DNA of 64,000 bases from Caulobacteraceae bacterium (GCA_947475465.1 CANJLK010000003.1:80330-144329), one strand, 5' to 3'. Shown: positions 34,514 to 44,048, counted from the first letter of the stretch. The notes: generated by a model not told the origin, from the letters alone. Translations and numbers: made by a program.

Positions 34514-36301
34514 ATGACCGACCACTACGAAGACAACGAACACGACCGCAAACGCACGCTGAAGAACCATCAGGTCCTGGCCTTCGTGGCGGGCTTCTGG
34601 CTGCGCCGGCCGTGGCTGCTGACCGGCACGGTAGTGCTGACCCTGACGGCCATCGCCTTCGACCTCTCCCTGCCGCTGGCGGCGGGCCGACTGGTTGACG
34701 CGGTGGGCGCCGGCCCCAGCCATCCCGACACCGCCTGGCGCGCCTGGGCGGTGTTCGTGGGCGTCTACCTGGCCTTCTCGGTGATCCGCAACACGGCCAT
34801 GCGGTTCCTGATCCCGATGAGCGCCAACAACATGAAGGCGATGACCGACGAGGCCTTCGCCCGGGTCCAGGGGTTCTCCTCCGACTGGCAGGCCGACAAC
34901 TTCGCCGGCGCGACGGTCAGGCGGCTGAGCCGGGCCATGTGGGGCTATGATGTGGTCACCGACGCGGCGCTGATCTGGTTCGGCCCGGCCGCCATCGTGC
35001 TGGCCGGCCTGTGCGTGATGATGGCGGTGCGCTGGCCGATCGTCGGACTCTTCGCGGGCGTCGTGGTGATCCTCTACGTGACCTCGAATGTCGTCCTGAC
35101 CTCGATCTACGCCCGGCCCTCGAACCTGAAGTCGGTGGCCCTGGATTCGCGGATCGGCGGGGCGCTGGCCGACGCCATCGCCTCCAATGCCAGCGTCAAG
35201 GCCTTCGGAGCCGAGTCGCGGGAAGAGGCCCGGATCGGCGGCGTCACGGAGCTGTGGCGCAAGGCCACGATCCGCACCTGGAGCCGGTTCACAGATCTTT
35301 GGCTGGTGCACAGCCTGCTGCTGGTCATTCTGCAGGCGGGCCTCACCGGCCTGCTGGTCTGGCAGTGGACCAAGGGCCTGGCCGACGCCGGCGACATCGC
35401 CTTCGCCATCACCAGCTTCATGCTGATGACCGGCTACCTGCGCAACATTGGCGACAACATCCGCATGGCCCAGCGCGGCCTGGACGACAGCGAGGACGTG
35501 GCGCGGTTCGCCTCGACCGCGCCCCAGGTGCTGGACGCGCCCCAGGCCAAGGCCTTCCGCGCCGACCTGGGCGAGATCGTCTTCGACCGGGTGGTGTTCC
35601 GCTACAAGTCCGCCGGCATGCCGTTGTACGACAACTTCACCCTGCGCATCGCGCCTGGGGAGCGGGTGGCGTTGGTCGGGCCGACCGGGGCGGGGAAGTC
35701 GACCTTCGTCAAGCTGGTGCAGCGGCTCTACGACCTGGAGGCTGGCCAGATTCTGATCGACGGCCAGGACATCTCGACCGTGACGCAGGTGTCCCTGCGC
35801 CGCGCTATCGCGGTGGTGCCGCAGGATCCGGCGCTCTTCCACCGCTCGCTGTTCGAGAACATCGCCTACGCCCGGCCCGACGCCACCGAGGCGGAGGTGC
35901 GGCTGGCGGCGAAGCGGGCGCGGGCCGACGAGTTCATCGCCCGGCTGCCGGCCGGCTACGGCACCCTGGTGGGCGAGCGCGGGGTGAAGCTCTCCGGCGG
36001 CGAGCGGCAGCGCGTGGCCATCGCCCGCGCTTTCCTGGCCGACGCCCCGATCCTGGTGCTGGACGAAGCGACGTCGTCGCTCGATGTGGAGACCGAGCGT
36101 CAGGTCCAGGCGGCCATGGAGGAACTGATGGTCGGCCGCACGACCATCGTCATCGCCCACCGTCTGTCGACGATCCGTGGCGCCGACCGGATTCTGGTCT
36201 TCGATGATGGCCGCATTGTCGAGGAGGGCCGCCACGCCGACCTCGTCCGCCGCGGCGGCGCCTATGCGCGGCTGCGCGCGGTGACGGAAGGGGCGGAGTA
36301 G
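34514..36301 (+). CDS. ABC exporter, fused permease and ATPase
   Basis: 595 residues from ATG 34514; longer upstream readings lack family similarity. Six membrane helices in residues ~30-320 are followed by an ATPase with Walker A VGPTGAGKST, Q-loop VPQDPALFHR, signature KLSGGERQRVAIARA, Walker B ILVLDEATSSLD and switch IAHRLST. The N-terminus is charged (DHYEDNEHDRKR). It differs from the MsbA-like transporter at 18345 in lacking the lipid A operon context; substrate is unknown. Confidence 0.88.
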   Translation: MTDHYEDNEHDRKRTLKNHQVLAFVAGFWLRRPWLLTGTVVLTLTAIAFDLSLPLAAGRLVDAVGAGPSHPDTAWRAWAVFVGVYLAFSVIRNTAMRFLIPMSANNMKAMTDEAFARVQGFSSDWQADNFAGATVRRLSRAMWGYDVVTDAALIWFGPAAIVLAGLCVMMAVRWPIVGLFAGVVVILYVTSNVVLTSIYARPSNLKSVALDSRIGGALADAIASNASVKAFGAESREEARIGGVTELWRKATIRTWSRFTDLWLVHSLLLVILQAGLTGLLVWQWTKGLADAGDIAFAITSFMLMTGYLRNIGDNIRMAQRGLDDSEDVARFASTAPQVLDAPQAKAFRADLGEIVFDRVVFRYKSAGMPLYDNFTLRIAPGERVALVGPTGAGKSTFVKLVQRLYDLEAGQILIDGQDISTVTQVSLRRAIAVVPQDPALFHRSLFENIAYARPDATEAEVRLAAKRARADEFIARLPAGYGTLVGERGVKLSGGERQRVAIARAFLADAPILVLDEATSSLDVETERQVQAAMEELMVGRTTIVIAHRLSTIRGADRILVFDDGRIVEEGRHADLVRRGGAYARLRAVTEGAE

Positions 36302-36406
36302 GACGACCAAAGGTTGAGTCTTCCAGACGCCAGTCCAGTGTGTAAGCTCGGCTTTGGGCGCGCGGGCGCACAGCGGGGCGCAGCCATCGGCCACTTCGGG
36401 GGGATC

Positions 36407-37210
36407 ATGTCGTCAATCGTCAATCGGCTGCGAAACGCCAAGGAGAAGACCTATGGGCCCGCCACCCTGGTCTTGGGAATCCTGCTCTGGCCCTTGGTCA
36501 TCCTTGGAGTGCTGGCCGGATTGGCTAATCCGCGGGTCAGCCCTGTGATCGGGATCTATCTCCTGTACGCCGTGCTGATCTGGCTGTTCGTCTTCATTTC
36601 CGGACTGTTCTATCGGGCCCACGCATTCGGCAGCATGGTGCTGCTCAGCCCCAGACAGTTTCCCGAGCTTCACGCCATGGTCGAGACGGCGTCGGCTGAC
36701 CTTGGATTCAAGGTTCCGCCCAAGACGTTCCTCTACAATTCAAACGGGCTCTTCAACGCCTTTGCCCGGCGCATACTGGGCGGGCGGTATGTCTTCCTGA
36801 CCTCCGCCCTCGTGGAGGCGAACAGCGACCAGCAGGTGCGCTTCGTCATTGGTCACGAGCTTGGCCACCATGCGGCCGGCCACCTTAACGGATGGCTCAA
36901 TTTCCTCAGGGCGCCTTCCCAGGTGGTGCCCTTCCTCGGAGCGGCCTACTCGCGGTCGCGTGAATATACGTGCGACAGCATCGGGGCTCACCTCTCAAAG
37001 GACCTGGGGGCCTCGCGCAGCGCGCTGCAGATGCTGGGCTGCGGGTGCCGCCGGCTGAACCAGGCGATGAGTTGCGAGGCCTTCCTGGCGCAGGAGGCGA
37101 TGGTCCCGCCGATCTTTGGGTTCCTGAACGAGATCTTCCGGGGTCATCCGCGGTTGACCAGACGGGTGGCGGCGATCAGCGAGCGGACCATGGCAAGTCC
37201 GTCGGCCTAG
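36407..37210 (+). CDS. M48-like membrane metallopeptidase
   Basis: 267 residues from ATG 36407. Two N-terminal membrane helices (ATLVLGILLWPLVILGVLAG and VIGIYLLYAVLIWLFVFISG) precede a zinc peptidase domain with VIGHELGHHAAGHL (HExxH) and a downstream REYTCDSIGAHL holding the Glu ligand (E-x3-D form typical of M48). HtpX-like roles in membrane protein quality control are known for the family; a specific target is not evident. The motif layout is intact. Confidence 0.85.
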   Translation: MSSIVNRLRNAKEKTYGPATLVLGILLWPLVILGVLAGLANPRVSPVIGIYLLYAVLIWLFVFISGLFYRAHAFGSMVLLSPRQFPELHAMVETASADLGFKVPPKTFLYNSNGLFNAFARRILGGRYVFLTSALVEANSDQQVRFVIGHELGHHAAGHLNGWLNFLRAPSQVVPFLGAAYSRSREYTCDSIGAHLSKDLGASRSALQMLGCGCRRLNQAMSCEAFLAQEAMVPPIFGFLNEIFRGHPRLTRRVAAISERTMASPSA

Positions 37211-37213
37211 GCG

Positions 37214-37239
37214 GGAACCCTTAGCCAATGCGCGTGGTT
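37214..37239 (+). promoter_or_regulatory. Candidate EcfG-type promoter
   Basis: GGAAC at 37214-37218 and GGTT at 37236-37239 are spaced by 17 bp, one base off the GGAAC-N16/17-CGTT consensus. It lies about 22 bp upstream of the start of the small protein gene at 37261 and would give a very short leader that still contains GAAGGAG. One mismatch in the -10 makes this weak evidence. Confidence 0.3.
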
Positions 37240-37260
37240 GGCCTGGCGAAGGAGTTCGTC

Positions 37261-37431
37261 ATGACCGATGAAACCAGGAATCCGGGCCCGGGCCAGCCGC
37301 ACACCGTCAAGGCCGGCGTCTTTGACGCCCTCTTTGGCAAGAAGGGTCCAAATGGCGAGCTGATGAGCGACGGCAAGCCGGTGCTGCTCACCGACGTGCC
37401 GCCAGATGCAGGTGACGACCTGGAGGACTGA
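37261..37431 (+). CDS. Small acidic protein of unknown function
   Basis: 56 residues, hydrophilic and acidic at the C-terminus (PPDAGDDLED), with FDALFGKKGPNGELMSDGKP in the centre. ATG 37261 is preceded by GAAGGAG at 8 bp, which is better than the upstream ATG 37228. No known domain. Small hydrophilic proteins with a stress-type promoter are common in the general stress response, but that link is only suggested by the candidate promoter at 37214. Confidence 0.6.
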   Translation: MTDETRNPGPGQPHTVKAGVFDALFGKKGPNGELMSDGKPVLLTDVPPDAGDDLED

Positions 37432-37501
37432 GGCGCGCCTCTCGCCGCATTGAGAGTCGTTCGCGCTGGCCTCGCGGTGCGGGGTCACTAGATTCAGCGG
37501 C

Positions 37502-38455
37502 ATGAATGCTCCCAACGGCCTTTCCGTGACCGACGGCGCGGTGCTGACGCGCCGCGTGACGATGATGTCCGTGGCCACGGCCGCGATCCTTGTGGCGCTG
37601 AAGACAGCGGCCTGGCTTGTCACCGGCTCGGTGGCGCTGCTGGCCTCGACGGCGGACTCCGCGCTCGACCTGGTGGCCTCGCTGGTGACCTTCTATGCCG
37701 TCCGCTACGCGGTCGCGCCGCCGGACGCCGAGCACCGCTATGGTCACGGCAAGGCCGAGGCCTTCGCCAGCCTGGTGCAGGCAGGCCTGGTCTTCGCCTC
37801 GGCCGCCCTGATCGGCCGCGAGGCGGTCGGCGACCTGACGGGCGGCCATGCGCCCCGCCAGGAAGGCTGGGCGATCGCGGTGATGGTGGTCTCCATCGGC
37901 CTGACCAGCCTGCTGCTCATGGCCCAGGCCAAGGTGCTGAAGCAGACCAGCTCCGTGGCGGTGTCCGGCGACCGCGCCCACTACGCCATGGACCTGGCGT
38001 CCAACCTCGCGGCCTTGCTGGGAATCGGCGCGACCGCGGTGCTGGGGCTCGGCAGCCTGGACGCCATCGCGGCCATGGTGGTGGCGGCCCTGCTGCTGTG
38101 GGGCGCCGTGGGCGTGTTCCGCGAAGCGTCCAGCCAGCTGATGGACAAGGAACTGCCGGATGGGGACCGCGCCCGGATCGTCGCCTTGATCACCAAGGAT
38201 GAACGGCTGAGCGACGTTCACCAGCTGCGCACCCGCGCCTCGGGCCCCTTCGTCCACATCCAGCTGCACGTGGACCTGGACCCGCAGATCACTCTTGAGA
38301 CCGCCCACCAGGTGATCGTGGCAGCCGAGAAGCGGCTGCTGGAGGCCTTCCCGGCCGCCGATATCCTTATCCACGCCGACCCGCGCGGCAGCGCCGAGCC
38401 GCATGGCGGAGCGTTCGCGGAAATCCCGCATCCCGCTGCGCACGCACCGGCTTAG
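37502..38455 (+). CDS. Cation diffusion facilitator, FieF-type (iron/zinc)
   Basis: 317 residues with six helices. Helix II has ADSALDLVASL (D-x3-D) and helix V HYAMDLASNLAALL (H-x3-D), the DD-HD site of the FieF/YiiP group that exports ferrous iron and zinc. RYGHGKAEAFASLVQAGLV and the cytoplasmic LRTRASGPFVHIQLHVDLDP are also conserved. It is the second CDF in the window but of a different metal class from 16636-17610. Confidence 0.88.
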   Translation: MNAPNGLSVTDGAVLTRRVTMMSVATAAILVALKTAAWLVTGSVALLASTADSALDLVASLVTFYAVRYAVAPPDAEHRYGHGKAEAFASLVQAGLVFASAALIGREAVGDLTGGHAPRQEGWAIAVMVVSIGLTSLLLMAQAKVLKQTSSVAVSGDRAHYAMDLASNLAALLGIGATAVLGLGSLDAIAAMVVAALLLWGAVGVFREASSQLMDKELPDGDRARIVALITKDERLSDVHQLRTRASGPFVHIQLHVDLDPQITLETAHQVIVAAEKRLLEAFPAADILIHADPRGSAEPHGGAFAEIPHPAAHAPA

Positions 38456-38538
38456 TCAACGACACCTTAAGAGGTCAGGCGTCTGTTGGGCTCACCGATT
38501 CGTAACAGCCTTTTGAGAGGTCTTCGCGTTAGCCGGAT

Positions 38539-39225
38539 ATGAGCCTCGAACGCACGCTGCATCATTTCCCGCTGGACCCCGCCTCTCGTCAGGTGCGCCT
38601 GGCCATGGGCGAAAAGCGCCTGGCCTTCACCAGCGTCGAGGTGCGCTACTGGGAGCGTCCCAAGGACCTCACGGCGCTGAACCCGTCGGGCCTCCTGCCG
38701 GTGCTGGTGGAAACCGATGGCGACCAGCGGCTGGTGCTCTGCGAGAGCCGGGCCATTCTCGACCACCTGGAAGAAACCGCGCCCGAGCCGCCCCTGCTGG
38801 GCCGCGAGCCGGCCGAGCGCGCCGAGGCGCGGCGCCTGCTCTCGTGGTTCGACCGCAAGTTCGAGTACGAGGCCGGCGGCTATATCCTGCACGAGAAGAT
38901 GGAAAAGCGCCTGCTGGGCCTGGGCGCGCCGGATCTCAACAACCTGCGCCAGGGCCGCGATGGCCTGCGCACCCACATGTTCTACATCGACAAGCTCCTG
39001 CAGGAACGCGACTGGCTGGCAGGCAAGCGTCTGTCCCTGGCCGATTTCGCGGCCGCGGCGCATCTGTCAGTGATCGATTATTGCGGCGACATGCCGTGGC
39101 CGGACTTTCCGGCGGTGAAGACCTGGTACATGAAGCTGAAATCCCGGCCCTGCTTCCGTCCCCTGCTGGCGGACCGCTGGCCCGGGCTGACGCCCGCCAG
39201 GCACTATGACGATCTCGACTTCTGA
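38539..39225 (+). CDS. fzlA: Glutathione S-transferase-fold division protein, FzlA-like
   Basis: 228 residues. An N-terminal thioredoxin-like GST domain ([47 protein letters not shown]) and a helical C-terminal domain. [20 protein letters not shown] and the conserved tail ending HYDDLDF resemble Caulobacter FzlA, which binds FtsZ, curves its filaments and is needed for constriction. Identification rests on recognised motifs and the C-terminal tail. The 3' end overlaps queG by 20 bp. A GATTC (CcrM methylation type) site lies in the short upstream gap. Confidence 0.75.
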   Translation: MSLERTLHHFPLDPASRQVRLAMGEKRLAFTSVEVRYWERPKDLTALNPSGLLPVLVETDGDQRLVLCESRAILDHLEETAPEPPLLGREPAERAEARRLLSWFDRKFEYEAGGYILHEKMEKRLLGLGAPDLNNLRQGRDGLRTHMFYIDKLLQERDWLAGKRLSLADFAAAAHLSVIDYCGDMPWPDFPAVKTWYMKLKSRPCFRPLLADRWPGLTPARHYDDLDF

Positions 39226-40360
39226 CGCCCGCGAAGACCTGACCCGCCCAGAATCTCTCATAAGAGAGGAGGCCCTGGCGCTCGGCTTCGACATCTGCCG
39301 TTTCACCAGCCTGGATCAGGCTTGGCCGGCCGCCGGGCGGCTGGCGGAATTCCTCGCCGCCGGGCGGCAGGGCGAGATGGCCTGGCTGGCCGACACCGGC
39401 GAGCGTCGTGCGCACCCCAGGGCCATGTGGCCGGACGCCCGCTCGGCCATCATGCTCGGCATGAACTATGGGCCAGACCACGACCCCATGGCGGTCCTGA
39501 CGCAATCGGGTCTGGGCGCCATCAGCGTCTATGCTCAGGGCGACGACTATCACGAGCTGATCAAGGCCCGGCTGAAGACCCTGGCCCGCTGGCTGCAGGC
39601 CAGGTTCGGCGGCGAACTGAAGGTCTTCGTCGATACCGCGCCGCTCATGGAAAAGCCGCTGGCCGAGCAGGCGGGCCTGGGCTGGCAGGGCAAGCATACG
39701 AACCTGGTCAGTCGCGAGTTCGGGTCCTGGCTATTCCTGGGCTCGATCCTGACGGTGCTGGACCTGGCGCCCGACCCGCCCGAGCCACAGTCCTGCGGGA
39801 CCTGTCACGCCTGTCTCGATGTCTGCCCGACCAAGGCCTTTCCCGCGCCGTTCCAGCTCGACGCCCGGCGCTGCATCTCCTACCTGACCATCGAGCTGAA
39901 GGGGCCAATCCCGCAGGAATTCCGCGAGGCCCTCGGCAACCGCATCTACGGCTGCGACGACTGCCTGGCCGTGTGTCCCTGGAACAAGTTCGCCGCTGTC
40001 GCTCGCGAGCAGAAGCTGCAGGCCCGCGAAGCGCTGCGCGCGCCGAGCCTCGCCGATCTCGCCCGCCTCGACGACGCCGCCTTCCGCGCTCTCTTCGCCA
40101 AGAGCCCCGTCAAGCGCATCGGCCGCGACAGGTTCCTGAGGAACGTCCTCTACGCCATCGGCAATTCAGGGGATGCGGGACTGGCGGCCGAGGCCGAGCG
40201 GCTGCTGGATGACCCGTCTCCGTTGGTTCGTGGGGCTGCGGTTTGGGCGGCGGGGCGGTTGCTTGAACGTGACGCGTTTGCGCGGCTGCGAGCGGCGCGC
40301 GCTCTGCTTGAACTCGACCCCACCGTTCAAAGCGAATGGACGGGTACCTACCACTCGTGA
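39206..40360 (+). CDS. queG: Epoxyqueuosine reductase
   Basis: 384 residues. QueG reduces epoxyqueuosine to queuosine in tRNA, using cobalamin and two 4Fe-4S clusters. The cluster ligands are [16 protein letters not shown] and [11 protein letters not shown]; the N-terminal cobalamin-binding region includes [27 protein letters not shown]. The C-terminal HEAT-like repeats ([18 protein letters not shown]) are present. Start at 39206 overlaps the fzlA-like gene, so the two are translationally coupled. Confidence 0.94.
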   Translation: MTISTSDAREDLTRPESLIREEALALGFDICRFTSLDQAWPAAGRLAEFLAAGRQGEMAWLADTGERRAHPRAMWPDARSAIMLGMNYGPDHDPMAVLTQSGLGAISVYAQGDDYHELIKARLKTLARWLQARFGGELKVFVDTAPLMEKPLAEQAGLGWQGKHTNLVSREFGSWLFLGSILTVLDLAPDPPEPQSCGTCHACLDVCPTKAFPAPFQLDARRCISYLTIELKGPIPQEFREALGNRIYGCDDCLAVCPWNKFAAVAREQKLQAREALRAPSLADLARLDDAAFRALFAKSPVKRIGRDRFLRNVLYAIGNSGDAGLAAEAERLLDDPSPLVRGAAVWAAGRLLERDAFARLRAARALLELDPTVQSEWTGTYHS

Positions 40361-40381
40361 TCCTCCAGTCAGCCGAAGGCT

Positions 40382-40456
40382 GATCCGGGGGACCCAAGCT
40401 GAATCGACTCGAAGCGCTTTGCATCCAACTCAAGCTCGGCTTGGGTCCTCCGGATT
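40382..40456. repeat. Palindromic intergenic repeat
   Basis: TCCGGGGGACCCAAGCTGA at the left end pairs with TCGGCTTGGGTCCTCCGGA at the right end (17 of 19 positions). The loop of about 40 nt holds GACTCGAAGCGCTTTGC. It separates the convergent genes queG and rmlC and may terminate both. The trailing CTTCGCGCGACCGGAGGATGACG is typical of a repeat found near such hairpins in Caulobacteraceae-like genomes. Confidence 0.6.
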
Positions 40457-40484
40457 GCGTCTTCGCGCGACCGGAGGATGACGA

Positions 40485-41039
40485 TCAGAAGGAAACGCTG
40501 CCCAGGTCCCTCAGCCGCGGCAGGAGCTTGTCCTTGTCGGAGGTGATGGCCTCGCCCTTCACCCGCCAGTCGATGGCCAGGTCGGGGTCGTTCCAGATGA
40601 TCCCGCCCTCGGTCTGGGGCGCGTAGAGGCCGTCCACCTTGTAGGCGAGCTCGCAGTCGTCGGTGAGCGTCGAATAGCCATGCGCGAAGCCGCGCGGCAC
40701 GAAGATCTGTTCGCCGCCCTCCGCCGTCAGTTCGGCGCCCACCCATTGGCCGAAGGTGGCCGAGCCCGGCCGCACATCCACCGCTACGTCGAAGATCGCG
40801 CCCCGCAGCACCCGGACCAGCTTGGCCTGGGGGTGGGGCGCCTTTTGGAAATGCAGTCCGCGAACGGTTCCGGCCTTGGCGTTGAAGGCCTGGTTGTCCT
40901 GCACGAAGTCGGCGTCGACGCCGGCCTGCGCCATCGCCCGGCGGCTCCAGGTTTCCGCGAACCAGCCACGGGCATCGCCATGGCGCTTGGGCGTGATAAG
41001 CAGGACCTCGGCGAGGGCCAGGGGCGTGATGGTCGTCAT
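40485..41039 (-). CDS. rfbC: dTDP-4-dehydrorhamnose 3,5-epimerase
   Basis: 184 residues, a full-length RmlC. Catalytic His in TVRGLHFQKAPH, then KLVRVLRGAIFDVAVDVRPG, VPRGFAHGYSTLTDD and YKVDGLYAPQTEGGIIWND with both expected tyrosines. RmlC makes dTDP-4-keto-L-rhamnose. No rmlA, rmlB or rmlD is in the window, so the gene is isolated. It is divergent from a GT2 gene that resembles rhamnosyltransferases. Confidence 0.93.
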   Translation of the reverse strand: MTTITPLALAEVLLITPKRHGDARGWFAETWSRRAMAQAGVDADFVQDNQAFNAKAGTVRGLHFQKAPHPQAKLVRVLRGAIFDVAVDVRPGSATFGQWVGAELTAEGGEQIFVPRGFAHGYSTLTDDCELAYKVDGLYAPQTEGGIIWNDPDLAIDWRVKGEAITSDKDKLLPRLRDLGSVSF

Positions 41040-41071
41040 GTCGCCTCGAACAACGTGGAGCAGGCTTTCGG

Positions 41072-42103
41072 ATGGCGCGCGGCGGGGCGAAAGACAACCC
41101 TTCTTCGCCTGAGGTGAGCGTCATCGTGGTCGTCTATGAAAGCGGCCCGACGCTGGCGCTGTGCCTGGCCGCCCTGAGCGCCCAGACCGCGCCGGGCTTC
41201 GAGACCATCCTGGTGGACAACGCCTCCAGCGACCGGACCGCCCAGGCGGCCAAGGCCGCCGATCCCGGCCTGGTCCTGATCGAGAACGCCCAGAACCTTG
41301 GTTTCGCCGCGGCGGTCAATCAGGCCGCACGGGAGGCGCGCGGCCGCTGGCTGGCGCTGCTCAACCCCGACGCCTATGCCGCGCCGGACTGGATCGAGCG
41401 CCTGCTGGCCGCGACCCGCGAAAATCCTGACGTGCGTTCATTCACCTCGCGTCAGTTGATGGCCGATGAGCCGGGCAAGCTGGACGGGCTGGGCGACGTC
41501 ATGTCGCTGGCCGGTTACCCGTTCCGCGGCGGCTTCGGCCACCCCGACCCGGGGAATACCCAGGCCGGCTTTGTGTTCTCCGGCTGCGGCGGCGCCATGC
41601 TGATCGACCGCGCGCTGTTCCTGAGCCTGGGTGGCTTCGACGAACGGCTGTTCTGCTACTGCGAGGACGTCGACCTGGGCTACCGCCTGCGGCTGGTGGG
41701 CGAGCCGACCCTGCTGGTTCCCGACGCGGTGGTGCGCCACGTGGGCTCGGCGTCCACCGGCGGGCGGCGCAGCGACTTCGCGGTCTTCCACGGCACCCGC
41801 AACCGCTTCTGGGTGTTCATCAAGGACACGCCGGCGGTCCTGCTCTGGCTGACCTTTCCCCTGCACATCCTGGCGACCCTGGTGCTCTTCGCCCGCCATG
41901 CGACGCGGGGCGAGATCGTGACGCCGGTGAAGGGGCTGGCCGCCGGGATACGGCATGTCGGCATTGCGCTTGCGGCCCGCCGAGAGGCCCAGGCGACGCG
42001 CACGGCCAGCTCCTGGGAGATCGCGCGCGCCATGACCTGGAACCCCTTGGACCTGCTGTTGCGCCGGGCCTTCGTCCAGCCGCGGAAGCCCGGTCGGCTC
42101 TAA
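41072..42103 (+). CDS. GT2 family glycosyltransferase (rhamnosyltransferase-like)
   Basis: 343 residues. The N-terminal GT-A domain has VSVIVVVYESGPTLALCL, ILVDNASSDRTAQAA, ENAQNLGFAAAVNQAAR and the metal/nucleotide motif ALLNPDAYAAPDW (DxD-like), plus GCGGAMLIDRALFLSLGGFDERLFCYCEDVDLGYRL (WbbL-type). The C-terminal part has one or two hydrophobic stretches. Resemblance to WbbL and the divergent rmlC suggest addition of rhamnose to a polysaccharide. It shares CTAA with the convergent FKBP gene. Confidence 0.85.
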   Translation: MARGGAKDNPSSPEVSVIVVVYESGPTLALCLAALSAQTAPGFETILVDNASSDRTAQAAKAADPGLVLIENAQNLGFAAAVNQAAREARGRWLALLNPDAYAAPDWIERLLAATRENPDVRSFTSRQLMADEPGKLDGLGDVMSLAGYPFRGGFGHPDPGNTQAGFVFSGCGGAMLIDRALFLSLGGFDERLFCYCEDVDLGYRLRLVGEPTLLVPDAVVRHVGSASTGGRRSDFAVFHGTRNRFWVFIKDTPAVLLWLTFPLHILATLVLFARHATRGEIVTPVKGLAAGIRHVGIALAARREAQATRTASSWEIARAMTWNPLDLLLRRAFVQPRKPGRL

Positions 42104-42594
42104 CCCTTCGCGACGCTGCCCGGACCCGGCAGGACGTCGATCAGTTCGATCTTGAAGATCAGGGCCGCGCCGCCGGGGATCTCGCCGCCGCCCGCGCCCT
42201 CCGCCCCGTAGCCCAGCTCCGGCGGGACATAGAGGATCCACTTGTCGCCCGGCCGCATCATCTGCAGGGCCTCGATCCAGCCGGGGATCAGGCCCTTGAG
42301 GGGCAGGGCGGCCGGCTGGCCGCGCTCGTAGGAGGAATCGAAGACCTTCCCGCTGAGGAGCTTGCCCTCGTACATCACCTTGACCTCGTCCTGTAGGTGA
42401 GGCCGCAGCCCCCCCTCGGGCCCGGCGCGGACCACGGTGTATTGCAGGCCGTCGGGCAGGACGTGAACGCCCGGCTTCTTGGCGTTTTCCGCCAGGAAGG
42501 ACTTTGCCGCGCCGCTCTGATCGGGGACCGCCGGCTTGGGATGGCAGGCGGCCAGCATCAGGACCGCCAGGGCCAGGGTCAGGTGACGCATCAT
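42100..42594 (-). CDS. FKBP-type peptidyl-prolyl isomerase, lipoprotein
   Basis: 164 residues. A lipoprotein signal peptide (LALAVLMLAACHP, lipobox LAAC) is followed by an FKBP domain: VMYEGKLLSGKVFDSSYERGQP, GLIPGWIEALQMMRPGDKW and YVPPELGYGAEG. Such periplasmic FKBPs assist folding of envelope proteins. It begins 2 bp after threonine dehydratase stops and is in the same direction. Confidence 0.88.
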   Translation of the reverse strand: MMRHLTLALAVLMLAACHPKPAVPDQSGAAKSFLAENAKKPGVHVLPDGLQYTVVRAGPEGGLRPHLQDEVKVMYEGKLLSGKVFDSSYERGQPAALPLKGLIPGWIEALQMMRPGDKWILYVPPELGYGAEGAGGGEIPGGAALIFKIELIDVLPGPGSVAKG

Positions 42595-42596
42595 GT

Positions 42597-43805
42597 TCAG
42601 ACAGCCCTCGGCGGATAACCGTGCTCGCGCAGCGCGTCCATGATCTCCTGGGTGTGCTGGGCGTCGCGGGTCTCGATCATAATGTCGAACTCCGCGCCCT
42701 TGGCCGGCACGTCGAGCGCCAGGCGGTTGTGCGCCACCTCGATGATGTTGGCGCCCATGTCGCCGATCACCCGAGAGACCGTGGCCAGCAGGCCCGGCCG
42801 GTCGTCGCCGATGATGCGCAGGCTGACCAGGCGCTGGTCGCGGACCAGTTCGCGGGTCAGCACCGAGGCCAGAAGCCGGGTGTCGATATTGCCGCCGGTG
42901 ATCACCAGGCCGCAGGCCTTGCCCTTGAACTGCTCAGGGAAGGCCAGCAGGGCCGCCAGGGAGGCCGCGCCGGCGCCTTCGGTGACCGTCTTCTCCACAT
43001 TGCAGTAGAGGGCCACGGCCCGTTCGAAGAACGGCTCCTCGATCAGCAGCACCTCGTCGACCAGGGGCCGGGCGACCGCATAGCTGACATCGCCTACCTG
43101 TTTCACCGCGATGCCCTCGGCGATCGTCGCCCCGCCGCGCGCGCTGCCGGCGTTCACGCCACGCATGCGATTGGTGAAAGAGGGGTACATCGCAGGTTCC
43201 GCGCCGACGATGCGGATCTCCGGGTTCACATGCTTGGCCGCGGTCGCCATGCCGGCGATCAGCCCGCCGCCGCCGATCGGGATTGGCAGGACCTCAAGGT
43301 GCGGCACGTCCTCCAGCATCTCAAGGGCCACGGTGCCCTGGCCGGCCATGACGTCGAGGTCGTTGAAGGGGTGGACGAAGGTCAGCTCGCGTTCGTCGCA
43401 AAGTTCGCGCGCGCGGTTGGAGGCCTCATCATAGCTGTCGCCGTCGATCACCACCTCGGCGCCGAAGGCGCGGGTCTGCTGGACCTTCACGAAGGGGGTG
43501 CCCCGGGGCATGACGATGGTCACCGGCACGCCGAGCCTGGAGCCATGGTAGGCCAGGCCCTGGCTGTGGTTGCCGGCCGAGGCGGCGATGACGCCGCGCT
43601 TCCTGACGTTTTCGCCCAAGAGCAGGAGCTTGTTGAGCGCGCCCCGCTCCTTGTAGGCGGCGGTGAACTGCAGATTCTCGAACTTCACCCAGACCTCGGC
43701 CCCGGTGATCTCAGAAAGCGTCCGCGAGCGGCGGCACGGGGTGCGTTCGATATGACCCTGCAGCCGTTCCTTGGCCGCCAGTATGTCTTCGAAGGTCAGG
43801 GTCAT
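42597..43805 (-). CDS. ilvA: Threonine ammonia-lyase with ACT domain
   Basis: 402 residues. The PLP lysine is in TAAYKERGALN (Lys52), with AASAGNHSQGLAYHGSRLG and PIGGGGLIAGMATAAK for the phosphate-binding glycine loop. A C-terminal ACT domain (LVSLRIIGDDRPGLLATVSR) is present. The layout is the short type that converts threonine to 2-oxobutanoate; whether its role is isoleucine synthesis or threonine catabolism cannot be told from sequence. It is upstream of the FKBP gene. Confidence 0.9.
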   Translation of the reverse strand: MTLTFEDILAAKERLQGHIERTPCRRSRTLSEITGAEVWVKFENLQFTAAYKERGALNKLLLLGENVRKRGVIAASAGNHSQGLAYHGSRLGVPVTIVMPRGTPFVKVQQTRAFGAEVVIDGDSYDEASNRARELCDERELTFVHPFNDLDVMAGQGTVALEMLEDVPHLEVLPIPIGGGGLIAGMATAAKHVNPEIRIVGAEPAMYPSFTNRMRGVNAGSARGGATIAEGIAVKQVGDVSYAVARPLVDEVLLIEEPFFERAVALYCNVEKTVTEGAGAASLAALLAFPEQFKGKACGLVITGGNIDTRLLASVLTRELVRDQRLVSLRIIGDDRPGLLATVSRVIGDMGANIIEVAHNRLALDVPAKGAEFDIMIETRDAQHTQEIMDALREHGYPPRAV

Positions 43806-43893
43806 GGTCGCGCCGCGGTTCCGGAAAAGGCGCGCAACCTAACGGCGGCGGCGCGGCGGGGCAATCGACGCTCCGCGTAGCGGAATAAAGATG

Positions 43894-44048
43894 GCCACGG
43901 AAAACACGAAAAACACCGAAGGGGTCAGAGAGGCGCCAGCCCGGAGCCTGGAGACAGGGCGCGCGCCAGGCGCGCCAGGCGCGCAATTCAAGCGATCAGC
44001 TATGCCTCCAAGCAGCGTTTCTTTCCGTGTGTTCTGTGCTTTCCGTGG
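43894..44048. repeat. MITE-like imperfect inverted repeat
   Basis: Left arm CCACGGAAAACACGAAAAAC and right arm ...CTGTGCTTTCCGTGG (19 of 24 pairs match) enclose about 100 bp that includes a local run of CGCGCGCCAGGCGCGCCAGG. It lies between the threonine dehydratase and S41 peptidase genes; both genes are on the minus strand. Sequences of this kind occur as dispersed elements in proteobacteria. No ORF in it is credible. Confidence 0.5.
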
